The notes: a model not told the origin generated them from the letters alone. Positions 6,647 through 15,443 are shown, counted from the first letter of the stretch. The stretch: DNA of 24,890 nucleotides from SZUA-448 sp964602475 (GCA_964602475.1 CAZRRN010000040.1:1-24890), one strand, 5' to 3'. Made by a program: numbers and translations.

Positions 6647-8683
6647 ATGGAGAGTAAAATGAGCAGCAGTCATAACAGTTCCCATAACAGACGCAAAAGA
6701 AAAAACAGGATTCACATAATTATAATTGCAGTCTGTATTCTTTGTCTGGTTGTTCTTGGAATAATCATTTATCAAAATCCCAAAATACCTGCTGCTGAAC
6801 ATGATCCGAATCAGTCACTGACCCCGATTCTTACTCCGACACTTACCGATTCAGAAGTGCTCACACCAACCGGCGAGCTGACACAGGCACCCGTTCTGAC
6901 AGGTTCAGAAAGCAATCTGCCAACTGAGACCGGTAAGGATCCCATTACCGATCAAAATAATCCGACCCCGTCTGCTGTCCCTACGGCAACGGCAGTTCCT
7001 ACTCCGAGTCCCGAACCGACAGCCACACCGGTCATTTTACCCGGCGAAGCTTCTTCCGGTACAGGAATTGAATGGACAGACAGCACCCATACGTATCTTT
7101 ATTTTGGTTCCTATCCGCAGTCGGAAGTCACCGGGAGCGATTTAACAAATGAAATCATCCACGCCGATTACGATTATAACGGAGATACCGAGGTAAACGG
7201 AATCCGCTACCGCCGGCTTTCGGTCGATATGATAAATTACAACTATTATGCTGACAATACAACTCTGGTTAAAAACTATTTTGACTGGAGCGAGGGCGGA
7301 TATCATTATTTCAAATACGAGCCAATCAAGTGGCGTGTACTAAAGCTGTATGAAGATGAAGTATTTGTCATCACAGCGGAAGCTCTTGACTGTAAATGCT
7401 ACAACGAGGAAGATGCCTATGTTACCTGGGAGGTCTGCTCTGTTCGTTCCTGGCTGAACGGCTACGACGAAAACTGTAACGACTGCGGAATCGATTACAG
7501 CTGGAGAAATGCCGGTTTTCTTTCACTTGCCTTTTCCGAAGCGGAACGAAATCTGATTAACTATACTCTTCTGAGCGATAACGGCAATGTTGACTATCCG
7601 GATATTACCGGCGGATCCGATACGGTTGACCGAATCTTTTTCCTGTCACTAAATGATATCACCAACACCGATTATGGGTATTCATCGAAGCTGATGGACT
7701 ATGATCAGAAACGTATCGTTACCAGCAGTACCTATGCAAAGGCAAGGGGATTGTATTCCTATTACGCTTCACGTTCCATCTGTCATGGTGCCCCGAGCTG
7801 GTACTGGCTGCGGACTCCCGGTATGGATCTTGATTATACTGCAGTAATCAGCAATATTGCTTTGGCTCTTTCCAATGGACTCCGTGTAACGCAGCCGGAT
7901 GCCGCCATTCTTCCCGCAATGCGAATCAGTCTGACCAAGAGCAATAATGAAGCGGAATTCACTGCTTCTGCTACAGAAGTTCCTGTTTTCAGCGGAGTTC
8001 ATGACCGAACCGTTGAAATCGGTAAAGCCATAGCCTACCGAAAGGGTGTCACAGCATCCGATGCTCAGGATGGAACTCTTGATTTTACTGTTGACAGCAG
8101 CAGTGTTAACTATCGTGTCGCAGGAAGCTATACTGTAATCTATACGGCAAGTGACAGTGACGGTAACATCACTACGAAATCCGCCGTGTTTACCGTAACA
8201 AGTCCGGTTAATATGGAAGCTCAGGTCGAAGCGCTGCTCAATCAGGTTATTGCTTCCATCATCACGGTGAATATGTCCGGTTATGAAAAGACCCGAGCAA
8301 TTTATAATTATGTCAAAAACCACGTAGGTTATATCGGAACCTCCAACAAGGAGGACTCGCTCCTTGATGCTTATATCGGTCTGAAGAACGGCATCGGTGA
8401 CTGCTATACCACCTTTAATGTTGCCAAACGCCTGCTGGACAAAGCCGGAATCGATAATCTTCCAATCGAACGTTTGCGCTATGAGAACGAATCCCGCCAT
8501 TACTGGCTGTTAGTCAATTACGGAGAAGGCTGGTATTATTTTGATGCCGGATACTTTTCGACAAACTATCCGTTTGACGGGTTCCTTTTTACAGAATCAG
8601 AACGTATTGCCTACAACGATCTGCGTGGCGGTTTTTATTATCGTTACAACACCTCGCTGTATGATGTTACTCCTGTGTGGTAA
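6647..8683 (+). CDS. Membrane-anchored DUF6273 / Ig-like / transglutaminase-like protein
   Basis: 678 residues. A basic N-terminus and one membrane segment (about 22-42) suggest an extracytoplasmic protein anchored N-terminally. A Pro/Thr-rich linker (about 55-135) with repeated TPT/PTP units would span the cell wall. Residues about 148-428 match DUF6273: YLYFGSYPQ, EPIKWRVL, SVRSWLNG, RIFFLSL, STYAKARG, YWLRTPG. Residues about 446-518 form an Ig-like DUF5011-type domain (VTASDAQDGTLDF, AGSYTVIYTASDSDGN). Residues about 545-640 are transglutaminase-like, with a plausible triad C586 (GIGDCYTTF), H618 (SRHYWLLV) and D633 (YYFDAGY). The activity could be protein cross-linking or peptidase; the fold is used for both. 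Start: ATG at 6647, but the ATG at 6659 has a GGAG six bases upstream and may be the true one. The Cys-rich gene follows. Confidence 0.85.
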   Translation: MESKMSSSHNSSHNRRKRKNRIHIIIIAVCILCLVVLGIIIYQNPKIPAAEHDPNQSLTPILTPTLTDSEVLTPTGELTQAPVLTGSESNLPTETGKDPITDQNNPTPSAVPTATAVPTPSPEPTATPVILPGEASSGTGIEWTDSTHTYLYFGSYPQSEVTGSDLTNEIIHADYDYNGDTEVNGIRYRRLSVDMINYNYYADNTTLVKNYFDWSEGGYHYFKYEPIKWRVLKLYEDEVFVITAEALDCKCYNEEDAYVTWEVCSVRSWLNGYDENCNDCGIDYSWRNAGFLSLAFSEAERNLINYTLLSDNGNVDYPDITGGSDTVDRIFFLSLNDITNTDYGYSSKLMDYDQKRIVTSSTYAKARGLYSYYASRSICHGAPSWYWLRTPGMDLDYTAVISNIALALSNGLRVTQPDAAILPAMRISLTKSNNEAEFTASATEVPVFSGVHDRTVEIGKAIAYRKGVTASDAQDGTLDFTVDSSSVNYRVAGSYTVIYTASDSDGNITTKSAVFTVTSPVNMEAQVEALLNQVIASIITVNMSGYEKTRAIYNYVKNHVGYIGTSNKEDSLLDAYIGLKNGIGDCYTTFNVAKRLLDKAGIDNLPIERLRYENESRHYWLLVNYGEGWYYFDAGYFSTNYPFDGFLFTESERIAYNDLRGGFYYRYNTSLYDVTPVW

Positions 8684-8690
8684 ATTTTCG

Positions 8691-8719
8691 GTAACACTCC
8701 CGTCACTGTCTCATATAAT
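8691..8719 (+). promoter_or_regulatory. Promoter for the Cys-rich small protein gene
   Basis: A perfect TATAAT at 8714-8719 is preceded, with a 17-base spacer, by GTAACA (8691-8696), which matches four of six -35 positions. The ATG follows 30 bases after the -10 box, with GGAGG seven bases before it. The sequence CATATAAT also resembles a sporulation-type -10 box, so another sigma factor is possible. Confidence 0.55.
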
Positions 8720-8749
8720 GAACTGTAATCAAGATATGGAGGCAACAAG

Positions 8750-8980
8750 ATGAGTGACTTAACTGCAACCCAGTGTGGCGGATCATGTGACACATGCAAC
8801 AACAACGGCGGAAGTCTCTGGCTGATTCTCATTCTCCTGTTCTGCTGCGGTGGATGCGGCGGAAACGGATGCAACGGAAACGGTCTTTCTTCCTTATGCG
8901 GCGGATCCGGCGACAGCTGTTCTACTCTCCTGCTCCTGTGTGTTCTGCTGTCCTGCTGTGGCGGAGGCTGTTCCTGCTAA
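8750..8980 (+). CDS. Small Cys/Gly-rich protein with two hydrophobic segments ('chorion class high-cysteine' type)
   Basis: 76 residues with 14 Cys and 17 Gly by my count. It looks like an internal duplication: a hydrophobic run followed by CCGG-x-C occurs twice, at about 22-36 (LWLILILLFCCGGC) and about 59-74 (TLLLLCVLLSCCGGGC). Clostridial proteins of this look are often annotated as chorion class high-cysteine proteins; no function is known to me. It could be a small membrane or coat/surface protein whose cysteines bind metal or cross-link. A GGAGG ribosome site sits seven bases before the ATG, a good promoter precedes it and a strong terminator follows, so despite its odd composition it is a real single-gene unit. 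It follows the transglutaminase-like gene, which may or may not be meaningful. Confidence 0.8.
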   Translation: MSDLTATQCGGSCDTCNNNGGSLWLILILLFCCGGCGGNGCNGNGLSSLCGGSGDSCSTLLLLCVLLSCCGGGCSC

Positions 8981-9343
8981 TCCCCTCTGCAGACCGAATA
9001 TCATGAAATACCGAAGAAATAAAACAGAAGGTTGACTCCACGTCTTCCTTCTGTTTTTTGTTATAGATTCTATTCTTATACCACTGTATTACTTCTGATA
9101 TTGAATCCTTTGTTCGTCCTCCCCTGATTTTTGTCTCAGGCAATTCAGATCATATTCAAATACGGAATTATTATCCTCTGCTCTTGTATAGAGTTCCATA
9201 TTTTGCAACTGTTTCTGCCGTCCATCCGTATCATTCGTGTGAGTTGCATTACTCTGCTTTTTCACCGTAACCCTGATTGCTTTGCTCTTTACATTATATG
9301 CGGAAGCTTTTGTTAAAGTAATCTCTCAGAGAAAATGTACCTG
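8981..9343. other. Intergenic region between convergent genes
   Basis: This 363-base stretch separates the plus-strand Cys-rich gene from the minus-strand aldo/keto reductase gene. It holds the terminator at 9021-9057. The remaining A/T-rich part (9058-9343) shows no open frame with a ribosome site, no tRNA-like fold and no clear promoter. Confidence 0.6.
9021..9057 (+). terminator. Strong rho-independent terminator after the Cys-rich gene
   Basis: AAAACAGAAGG (9021-9031) and CCTTCTGTTTT (9047-9057) form an 11-bp perfect stem around a 15-base loop, with the T-run continuing to 9059. The A-rich left arm could let it act on the opposite strand as well. Confidence 0.85.
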
Positions 9344-10477
9344 CTAGTTTTTCAGTGCTTCCATATCTGCCGTTACCTGTTTCAAGTTCTCCCGAATCGA
9401 AAGACGCTGTGGACAGACGGCTTCGCATGCTCCGCAGGAAATACACTGATCTGCCCTGTTCTTTGCATCACCCTGGTAAAAGTAACCCCATCGTGCATGT
9501 TCTTTGTTGGAATACATAGCATAATCATTCCAGATTCTAAAACACCTTGGAATGTCAACCCCCGCCGGACAAGGCATACAGTAACGGCAGCCCGTGCAGC
9601 CGTTCTTCACTCTAGAACAGATTATATTCTTAATATCGGACAATGCTGTTTGTTCACTTTCCGATAATGGTTCAAACGTACCGAACGTTTTTAAGTTATC
9701 CTCCACCTGTTCAAGCGAACTCATTCCGGACAGCACCACCTTCACATTCGGATGCGTTGCAACCCATCGAAATGCCCAGGAGGCAACAGAACGTCCCGGC
9801 GCTGCTTTCTGAAACATCATTGAAATATCCTCTGCGTAGCCGGTGAGTGACCCGCCCTTTGCAGGTTCCATGATAACAAGCGGAATACCAAGCTCTTCCG
9901 TTAACCGGTAACCCTTTGTTCCGGCCTGAATCTCTGTGTCCATGTAATTATACTGAATCTGACAAAAATCCCAGTCGCGATATCTTAAAACACGTTCAAA
10001 TACTTCATAGCTGTCATGAAAAGAGAACCCAAGAAATCGTATCTTTCCCTCCTGCTTATACTGTTCCAGCAGCTTAATAACTCCTGCCTCTGCAATCTGA
10101 TCAAACCTTTCTCCATTCACCGCATGTAGCAGATAGAAATCGATATGATCGGTCTGCAGCCGTTCCAGCTGTTCCTGAAAGATGCGCTCAGCTGTTTCAC
10201 AGTTGTCAATCATCCAGAGCGGCAGCTTTGTCGCAAGGAAAACCTTATTTCTGCATTTACGGGAAGAAACATATTCTCCAACAAACGATTCGCTTTTTCC
10301 GTCATGATACGGATAGGCTGTATCAAGATAATTCACGCCTGCTTCTATGGCTTTGTCCAGCATAATGTAGGAGGTTTCACGGTCAATCGAACCGTCTTTC
10401 AAGGAAGGAAATCTCATGCATCCAAATCCAAGCAGTGACGGTGCTACTCCAAGTTTCATCATTTCCCTGTATTCCAT
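9344..10477 (-). CDS. Aldo/keto reductase with C-terminal 2x[4Fe-4S] domain
   Basis: 377-residue NAD(P)H-type aldo/keto reductase fused to a ferredoxin-like tail, a common clostridial family with unassigned substrates. The catalytic tetrad is visible: D52 and Y55 (LDTAYPYH), K84 (LATKLP) and H118 (YLLHAVN). The tail has Cys motifs C294/C297/C300/C303 (CTGCRYCMPC) and C345/C348/C351/C355 (CISCGACEAVC), enough for two clusters. Start: the ATG at 10475-10477 has a GGAG five bases upstream and gives the usual MEYREM N-terminus of the family; the reading to 10519 needs a TTG start and has no site. It is on the same strand and 54 bases after the ABC exporter pair, so it may share their transcript. 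No terminator is evident after it. Confidence 0.88.
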   Translation of the reverse strand: MEYREMMKLGVAPSLLGFGCMRFPSLKDGSIDRETSYIMLDKAIEAGVNYLDTAYPYHDGKSESFVGEYVSSRKCRNKVFLATKLPLWMIDNCETAERIFQEQLERLQTDHIDFYLLHAVNGERFDQIAEAGVIKLLEQYKQEGKIRFLGFSFHDSYEVFERVLRYRDWDFCQIQYNYMDTEIQAGTKGYRLTEELGIPLVIMEPAKGGSLTGYAEDISMMFQKAAPGRSVASWAFRWVATHPNVKVVLSGMSSLEQVEDNLKTFGTFEPLSESEQTALSDIKNIICSRVKNGCTGCRYCMPCPAGVDIPRCFRIWNDYAMYSNKEHARWGYFYQGDAKNRADQCISCGACEAVCPQRLSIRENLKQVTADMEALKN

Positions 10478-10531
10478 CGTTACTCCGTTCTGCGCGTAGC
10501 GCATGTTAAGTTTTTGCAATTTAACAAATGC

Positions 10532-12499
10532 TTAATCAAGCTCCGCAAGCCCCATATACAGTTTATAATACCGGCCTTTCAGCATAAGCAGTTCTTCATG
10601 AGTTCCTCGTTCAATAATCTCACCATGCTCCAATACAATAATAACATTTGAATTCCTGACAGTTGAAAGACGGTGAGCTATGACAAAGGTAGTTCTGTTC
10701 TTCATCAACCGATCCATTCCGTGCTCAATGTGCTTCTCGGTTCTTGTATCGACTGAGCTGGTCGCTTCGTCAAGGACCAGAATCGGTGCTTTCGATATTG
10801 CTGCTCTCGCAATATTCAAAAGCTGTCTCTGCCCCTGACTTAAATTGGCTCCGTCTCCCTCCAGCATTGTGTCGTATCCGTTCTCAAGACGCATGATAAA
10901 GGAATGTGCACTTGCAGTCTTTGCCGCTGCTTCCACCTCTTCGTCTGTTGCATCAAGTCTTCCGTAACGGATATTTTCACGAACCGTTCCGGTAAATAGA
11001 TGCGTATCCTGTAATACCATTGCTATATTTTCACGCAGACTGTTTCTTTTAATACTCATGATGTCAGTACCGTCAATTGTAATTCGACCCTCATTGATAT
11101 CATAGAAACGGTTCAGAAGATTAGTAATAGTTGTTTTCCCGGCTCCCGTTGATCCGACAAATGCCACCTTCTGCCCCGGCTTAGCATACAGACTGATATC
11201 ATGTAGTACAATATTCTCCGGTACATATCCAAAGGTTACATGCTCCAGTATAACCTCTCCGCGAACATTCTTAAGTTCTACCGCCAGCTCACCGTCAGCG
11301 GCTTCCGGAATCTCATCCATAATCTTAAATACCCGCTCAGCTCCGGCAAGTGCCGAAAAGATCACGGTCATCTGTTGGGAGAGTTCATTGATGGGACGGC
11401 TAAATTGTCGTGAATAATTTGTAAATATGGTGACACCACCAATATCAAATCCTCTTGCTATACATAATACTGCTCCGACACAAACCGTCAAAGCATAGCT
11501 TACCTGTGACAGATTTCCCATTACGGGTCCCATAATCCCGCCAAAGAACTGTGCCTTTACCTGATTTTTACGGAGGTCCTCATTAATCAGACTAAAATCT
11601 TCCTTACAGCTTGTTTCATGACAGAATACCTTAATTACCTTCTGCCCACTGACTGTCTCTTCAACATAACCGTTCAGCGCTCCAAGAGATGCCTGCTGTG
11701 ACGCAAAATACCGGCTGCTTCTTTTGGCAATCGCTCCTCCTGCAAGCATCATCAGCGGCATAACAACAAGCGTTACAAGACTGAGCCATATGTTTGTATA
11801 AAGCATCAGAACCAAAGAACCTACAATCGTCAGTGCTCCGGAAAACATCTGTACAATTGTATTTGTTAACATTTCACCAACCGAATCAACATCATTGGTA
11901 AAACGGCTCATCAGTTCTCCGTGACTGTTTGCATCATAGAAACGCACAGGAAGCTTCTGAACCTTTTCAAAAAGTTCATCACGGATTGTTTTCAGGGCTC
12001 TCTGTGAAATACCGACCATGATCCGCTGCTGCAGATAGGAGCTGAGAATTCCCAAAAGATAAATCCCCGCCATTAATGCAAGCTGTGATATCAGAGTGTT
12101 CATTGCCCCGGAAAAGATTTCGGCACGTTCTGTTTCTGCCGCTGCACGCCAAAGAGAATAGTTCTCTGCAAGGGAATTAATTACCGGTCGAAGAATATAA
12201 GAACCCGCTAGACTGGTCACGGTTGTAACCAGCACGCATAGGAACGCAACCACAAGCCTTGCTTTATCCCTTTCAAGATAACTGATCAATCTTCGAAGTG
12301 TCTTCTTGGTATTTCCCGGTTTTCCTCCGCGAAGTCCCTGTACACCTCTTCTTGGACCCCCACCCGGAGCTCCTCCTCTTGGTCCTGCAGCCTTGACTTC
12401 TGACGAATGCTTTTGATATTTCTTTTTTAGTTCTTCCAGCCGCAGCTGTTCCGAAGTCTGCGCACCAGCCGAATTATCCGACATGATTCTTTTACTCAT
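10532..12499 (-). CDS. Heterodimeric ABC exporter subunit, canonical ATPase half
   Basis: 655-residue half-transporter: N-terminal Gly/Pro/Arg-rich cytosolic tail (about 38-65), a type I exporter membrane domain (about 80-390), then the ATPase domain. Walker A is GSTGAGKT (449-456), Walker B ILVLDE (573-578) with the catalytic Glu, and the switch His is H609. The signature is LSQGQ (553-557) rather than LSGGQ. This departure is expected in the BmrCD/LmrCD/TM287-288 type of heterodimer, where this signature belongs to the non-hydrolysing site. The start overlaps the stop of the partner gene by four bases (ATGA), with GGAGG seven bases upstream, which implies translational coupling. The likely role is drug, lipid or peptide export; the substrate cannot be read from sequence. 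Confidence 0.9.
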   Translation of the reverse strand: MSKRIMSDNSAGAQTSEQLRLEELKKKYQKHSSEVKAAGPRGGAPGGGPRRGVQGLRGGKPGNTKKTLRRLISYLERDKARLVVAFLCVLVTTVTSLAGSYILRPVINSLAENYSLWRAAAETERAEIFSGAMNTLISQLALMAGIYLLGILSSYLQQRIMVGISQRALKTIRDELFEKVQKLPVRFYDANSHGELMSRFTNDVDSVGEMLTNTIVQMFSGALTIVGSLVLMLYTNIWLSLVTLVVMPLMMLAGGAIAKRSSRYFASQQASLGALNGYVEETVSGQKVIKVFCHETSCKEDFSLINEDLRKNQVKAQFFGGIMGPVMGNLSQVSYALTVCVGAVLCIARGFDIGGVTIFTNYSRQFSRPINELSQQMTVIFSALAGAERVFKIMDEIPEAADGELAVELKNVRGEVILEHVTFGYVPENIVLHDISLYAKPGQKVAFVGSTGAGKTTITNLLNRFYDINEGRITIDGTDIMSIKRNSLRENIAMVLQDTHLFTGTVRENIRYGRLDATDEEVEAAAKTASAHSFIMRLENGYDTMLEGDGANLSQGQRQLLNIARAAISKAPILVLDEATSSVDTRTEKHIEHGMDRLMKNRTTFVIAHRLSTVRNSNVIIVLEHGEIIERGTHEELLMLKGRYYKLYMGLAELD

Positions 12500-14265
12500 G
12501 CGCCTACCTCCTTATCTTTCTGTGAATAATAAATTTCCTGATATTCTTCACAGTTCTTCAACAGTTCCTCATGTGTTCCCCGACCAACAATCTGTCCTTC
12601 TTCCATCACAATAATCAGATCCGCATCCATGACCGACATGATTCTCTGTGCAATAATCAGCTTTGTTGTGTCCTTCAGATTGTCTCGGAATGCCTCCCTG
12701 ATCCTTGCTTCTGTTGCAGTATCAACTGCACTGGTACTGTCATCCAGAATCAGAATCTTTGGTTTTTTCAGCAGTGCTCTTGCAATACACAGACGCTGCT
12801 TTTGCCCTCCTGATACATTCACGCCGCCCTGACCAAGATCCGTACGATACTTATCAGAAAAGGAATCAATAAACAGATGTGCCTGTGCATCTTCTGCTGC
12901 AGTCCGCACTTCCTCCTCTGTAGCAGCTTCGTTTCCCCATTTCAGATTTTCTTCAATACTGCCGGAGAAAAGAACGTTCTTCTGAAGCACCATTCCGACT
13001 CCGTTTCGAAGATTTTCAAGTTTGTAATCCCGTACGTTGATTCCGTCTACCAGCACTTCTCCATCATCTGTATCGTAAAGACGCGGAATCATCTGTACCA
13101 GACTTGTCTTTCCTGAACCGGTAGAACCAATAATCCCCACTGTCTGCCCCGGCTCAACCAAAAAGCTAACAGAATTCAGCACCTTTTCTTCACTTTTTTT
13201 AAAATATCGGAAGGAAACATTTTTAAATTCAATTCTTCCCTCTGTTACCTCCGCTTCCGGATGAGTACAATTCTCATCGGATAAATCCGGTTCTGTATTA
13301 AGTATTTCCTTAATACGCTTCGAAGATGCTATAGCTCTTGAACTTTGAATCAGCACCATGGAAAGCATAATCAGAGACATCAGTATCTGTACAATATACG
13401 AGGTAAATGCCGTCAGATTCTCAACCGGCATTTCTCCGACCAGTATCTGCCTGCCTGCTATAAATACTACGGCGATTGTAGTAACATTCATAGCCAGTGA
13501 CATCAGCGGCATGGTAAAAATCATCACACGGTATGCACGAAGCGAGCTGTCTTTCAGATCTCCGTTTGCTTCGGAAAACTTACGGCTTTCAAAGCTCTCT
13601 CTCACTAAAGATTTGACAACACGGACATTCGTAAGATTCTCTCTGATTTCAGAATTGACTCTGTCCAGTTTTTTCTGCATGATATTAAATCTCGGAAAAG
13701 CAATGCGAATCATGATCACGATGACAACAATGAGTACCGGAATAATTTCAAGAATAACCGTTGCAAGTCCCTGATTCATCTTCATTGCCATGATAAAAGC
13801 ACCAATCAGCATACCCGGTGCGCGAAGAAGCATGATAAGCGCCATACGCACAACATTCTGCAGCTGGGTAACATCATTTGTCAGCCGTGTAACAAGCGAT
13901 CCTGTACTGAAGCTGTCGATATTTGCAAAGGAAAACTCCTGTACCTTATTAAATGCGTCCTTTCTAAGTCCTGCAGCAAAGCCGGTTGCCGCTCTGGTCG
14001 CACAATAGTTTCCGCCGACCCCTCCGACCATCATAATCAGTGCGGTCAAAACCATCATTCCACCAATCAGGAAAATATAGCTGTAGCCGGACCACTCTCT
14101 GCCGAGCAGACTGACGGCACCGTATTCCGACCAGGAAACTCCGTACTTCAGAGAAGATGCCATAAGGTATGGCAGAATAACTTCTCCAAGTACCTCAGTC
14201 AGCATCAGCACCGGACCGACAATAAAGAAGAACAGATGAGGTTTGATGTATTTCCAATAATTCAT
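12496..14265 (-). CDS. Heterodimeric ABC exporter subunit, degenerate ATPase half
   Basis: 589-residue half-transporter: membrane domain about 10-310, ATPase domain about 340-589. Walker A GSTGSGKT (380-387) and signature VSGGQ (484-488) are intact. The Walker B is ILILDD, so Asp509 stands in for the catalytic Glu, and the switch His is Gln540 (IIAQR). These are the hallmark changes of the degenerate half in BmrCD/LmrCD/TM287-288-type exporters. It would pair with the next gene, where the LSQGQ signature completes the degenerate site. The start has AAAGGA five bases before the ATG. A TATAAT-like box is at 14293-14298. No MarR or TetR regulator gene is adjacent. Confidence 0.9.
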   Translation of the reverse strand: MNYWKYIKPHLFFFIVGPVLMLTEVLGEVILPYLMASSLKYGVSWSEYGAVSLLGREWSGYSYIFLIGGMMVLTALIMMVGGVGGNYCATRAATGFAAGLRKDAFNKVQEFSFANIDSFSTGSLVTRLTNDVTQLQNVVRMALIMLLRAPGMLIGAFIMAMKMNQGLATVILEIIPVLIVVIVIMIRIAFPRFNIMQKKLDRVNSEIRENLTNVRVVKSLVRESFESRKFSEANGDLKDSSLRAYRVMIFTMPLMSLAMNVTTIAVVFIAGRQILVGEMPVENLTAFTSYIVQILMSLIMLSMVLIQSSRAIASSKRIKEILNTEPDLSDENCTHPEAEVTEGRIEFKNVSFRYFKKSEEKVLNSVSFLVEPGQTVGIIGSTGSGKTSLVQMIPRLYDTDDGEVLVDGINVRDYKLENLRNGVGMVLQKNVLFSGSIEENLKWGNEAATEEEVRTAAEDAQAHLFIDSFSDKYRTDLGQGGVNVSGGQKQRLCIARALLKKPKILILDDSTSAVDTATEARIREAFRDNLKDTTKLIIAQRIMSVMDADLIIVMEEGQIVGRGTHEELLKNCEEYQEIYYSQKDKEVGA

Positions 14266-14292
14266 AAGTATCCTTTCGTACCGGAGCAGATT

Positions 14293-14298
14293 ATTATA
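14293..14298 (-). promoter_or_regulatory. Possible -10 box of the heterodimeric ABC operon
   Basis: A perfect TATAAT on the minus strand, 28 bases before the ATG of the first ABC gene. I see no good -35 box 16-18 bases upstream, so an activator or another sigma factor may be needed. Confidence 0.35.
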
Positions 14299-14357
14299 GT
14301 GTAATCAATTTAAGTTCACTCCTCAGTCTCCGTATCTTTAGTTATTATATAGTTAGA

Positions 14358-14394
14358 TAAAAAGAACTGCAAGTGATAAACCACCCTACAGTTC
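14358..14394 (-). terminator. Terminator after mutY
   Basis: On the minus strand GAACTG (14389-14394) pairs with CAGTTC (14364-14369) around a 19-base interior that may pair partly, followed by a run of five T (14359-14363). It lies 24 bases past the mutY stop and before the ABC promoter. Confidence 0.6.
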
Positions 14395-14417
14395 ATTACT
14401 TTTTTATAAACTTTCTT

Positions 14418-15443
14418 TTATTTTTTATCGATAATGTATTTACGGTATGCGGAAAATGCAGCAGGTAAAGCAAACGACTCGTTAATCTCTTCTGCAGTAT
14501 GCCATTCATATCCCACCTGCAGTTCACGTAAGCGAACAAGATATCCTGTCATATGCCATTCAACATGGGAAAAGATATGCTTGGCTTCCCCAAGAGATTC
14601 AAGTTCCAGTACATCGCATCCGGGCAGCATTGGCTGCTTCTTACCATATTCATTCGGAAGCTCCCACATCCCGGCAAGCAGACCTTTTGTGTCTCGTTTC
14701 TTCAAAGCGTATTTTCCATGACATTCCAACAGATATACCGTTCGTTCCTCAACACGGCGAGACTTTTTCGCCGGCTTAACCGGTATGTTTCTCTCGTTCC
14801 CTTCATGAAATGCCTTGCATAAATGCATCACCGGACATTGCTCACAGAGTGGTTTCCCGTTCGGTACACAGACTAAGGCTCCAAGTTCCATCAGACTCTG
14901 GGTGAATTCCGCAGTCCTTCCTCTTGGCATGATCTGCCTAATATCATCTTCAAGCTCACGTTTAACCGAGTCCTTCGTAATATCGTCAAAGCTGCCGGCA
15001 ATCCGCTTCATTACACGAAGCACATTCCCATCAACTGCCGGTTCCGGCAATCCAAAAGCAATAGAAGCAATTGCTCCGGCGGTATAGCTGCCGATTCCAG
15101 GAAGCTTAAGAAGCTCATCCCTGTCAGCCGGTAATTCACCCTGATACTGCTCTGTCACGATCTTAGCGGCTTTCTGAAGATTTCTGACCCTGCTGTAATA
15201 TCCAAGACCTTCCCAAAGCTTCATCAGCTTATCTTCCCTCACTGCCGCCAGAGACGGTATATCCGGAAGTTCCATTATAAAAGCTTCAAAGTATGGTTTG
15301 ACCGCTTCAACTCGTGTCTGCTGCAGCATAATCTCCGAGACCCATACATAATATGGGTTTTTATTGCTTCTCCACGGAAGTATTCGTGCATTTCTCTCAA
15401 ACCAGAACAAAAGATATTCTGTTATTTCTGAATAATCGTACAT
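14418..15443 (-). CDS. mutY: A/G-specific adenine DNA glycosylase
   Basis: Removes adenine mispaired with 8-oxoguanine or guanine in base-excision repair. 341 residues, normal length. The HhH-GPD domain carries E37 (SEIMLQQTRVEAV), the helix-hairpin-helix around LPGIGSYTAGA (114-124) and catalytic D138 (AVDGNVLRV). The iron-sulfur loop has C192, C200, C203 and C209, so the first spacing is seven residues. The C-terminal Nudix-like domain has FSHVEW (291-296), matching the FSH element that reads 8-oxoguanine. The start ATG has AGAGGA immediately adjacent and an AGAGG further upstream, so the ribosome site is not ideal, but MYDYSEI fits the family start. It lies 51 bases after the sigma-factor gene on the same strand and ends in its own terminator. 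Confidence 0.95.
   Translation of the reverse strand: MYDYSEITEYLLFWFERNARILPWRSNKNPYYVWVSEIMLQQTRVEAVKPYFEAFIMELPDIPSLAAVREDKLMKLWEGLGYYSRVRNLQKAAKIVTEQYQGELPADRDELLKLPGIGSYTAGAIASIAFGLPEPAVDGNVLRVMKRIAGSFDDITKDSVKRELEDDIRQIMPRGRTAEFTQSLMELGALVCVPNGKPLCEQCPVMHLCKAFHEGNERNIPVKPAKKSRRVEERTVYLLECHGKYALKKRDTKGLLAGMWELPNEYGKKQPMLPGCDVLELESLGEAKHIFSHVEWHMTGYLVRLRELQVGYEWHTAEEINESFALPAAFSAYRKYIIDKK

Noticed and set aside
7769..8500. 243-codon minus-strand frame opposite the DUF6273 fusion gene
   Set aside because: The plus-strand protein has recognisable domains and catalytic residues throughout this stretch; the antisense frame has no recognisable domain.
8794..9035. Alternative frames overlapping the Cys-rich gene
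   Set aside because: Only the frame starting at 8750 has a ribosome site and promoter; the others are shadows of its repetitive codons.
9131..9316. 61-codon plus-strand frame in the gap before the aldo/keto reductase
   Set aside because: It needs a TTG start, has no ribosome site, and its composition is what A/T-rich non-coding DNA gives by chance.
10504..10526. TGTTAA-N11-TTAACA inverted repeat between the ABC pair and the aldo/keto reductase
   Set aside because: It is A/T-rich with a long spacer and no promoter beside it; it could easily arise by chance, so I do not list it as an operator.
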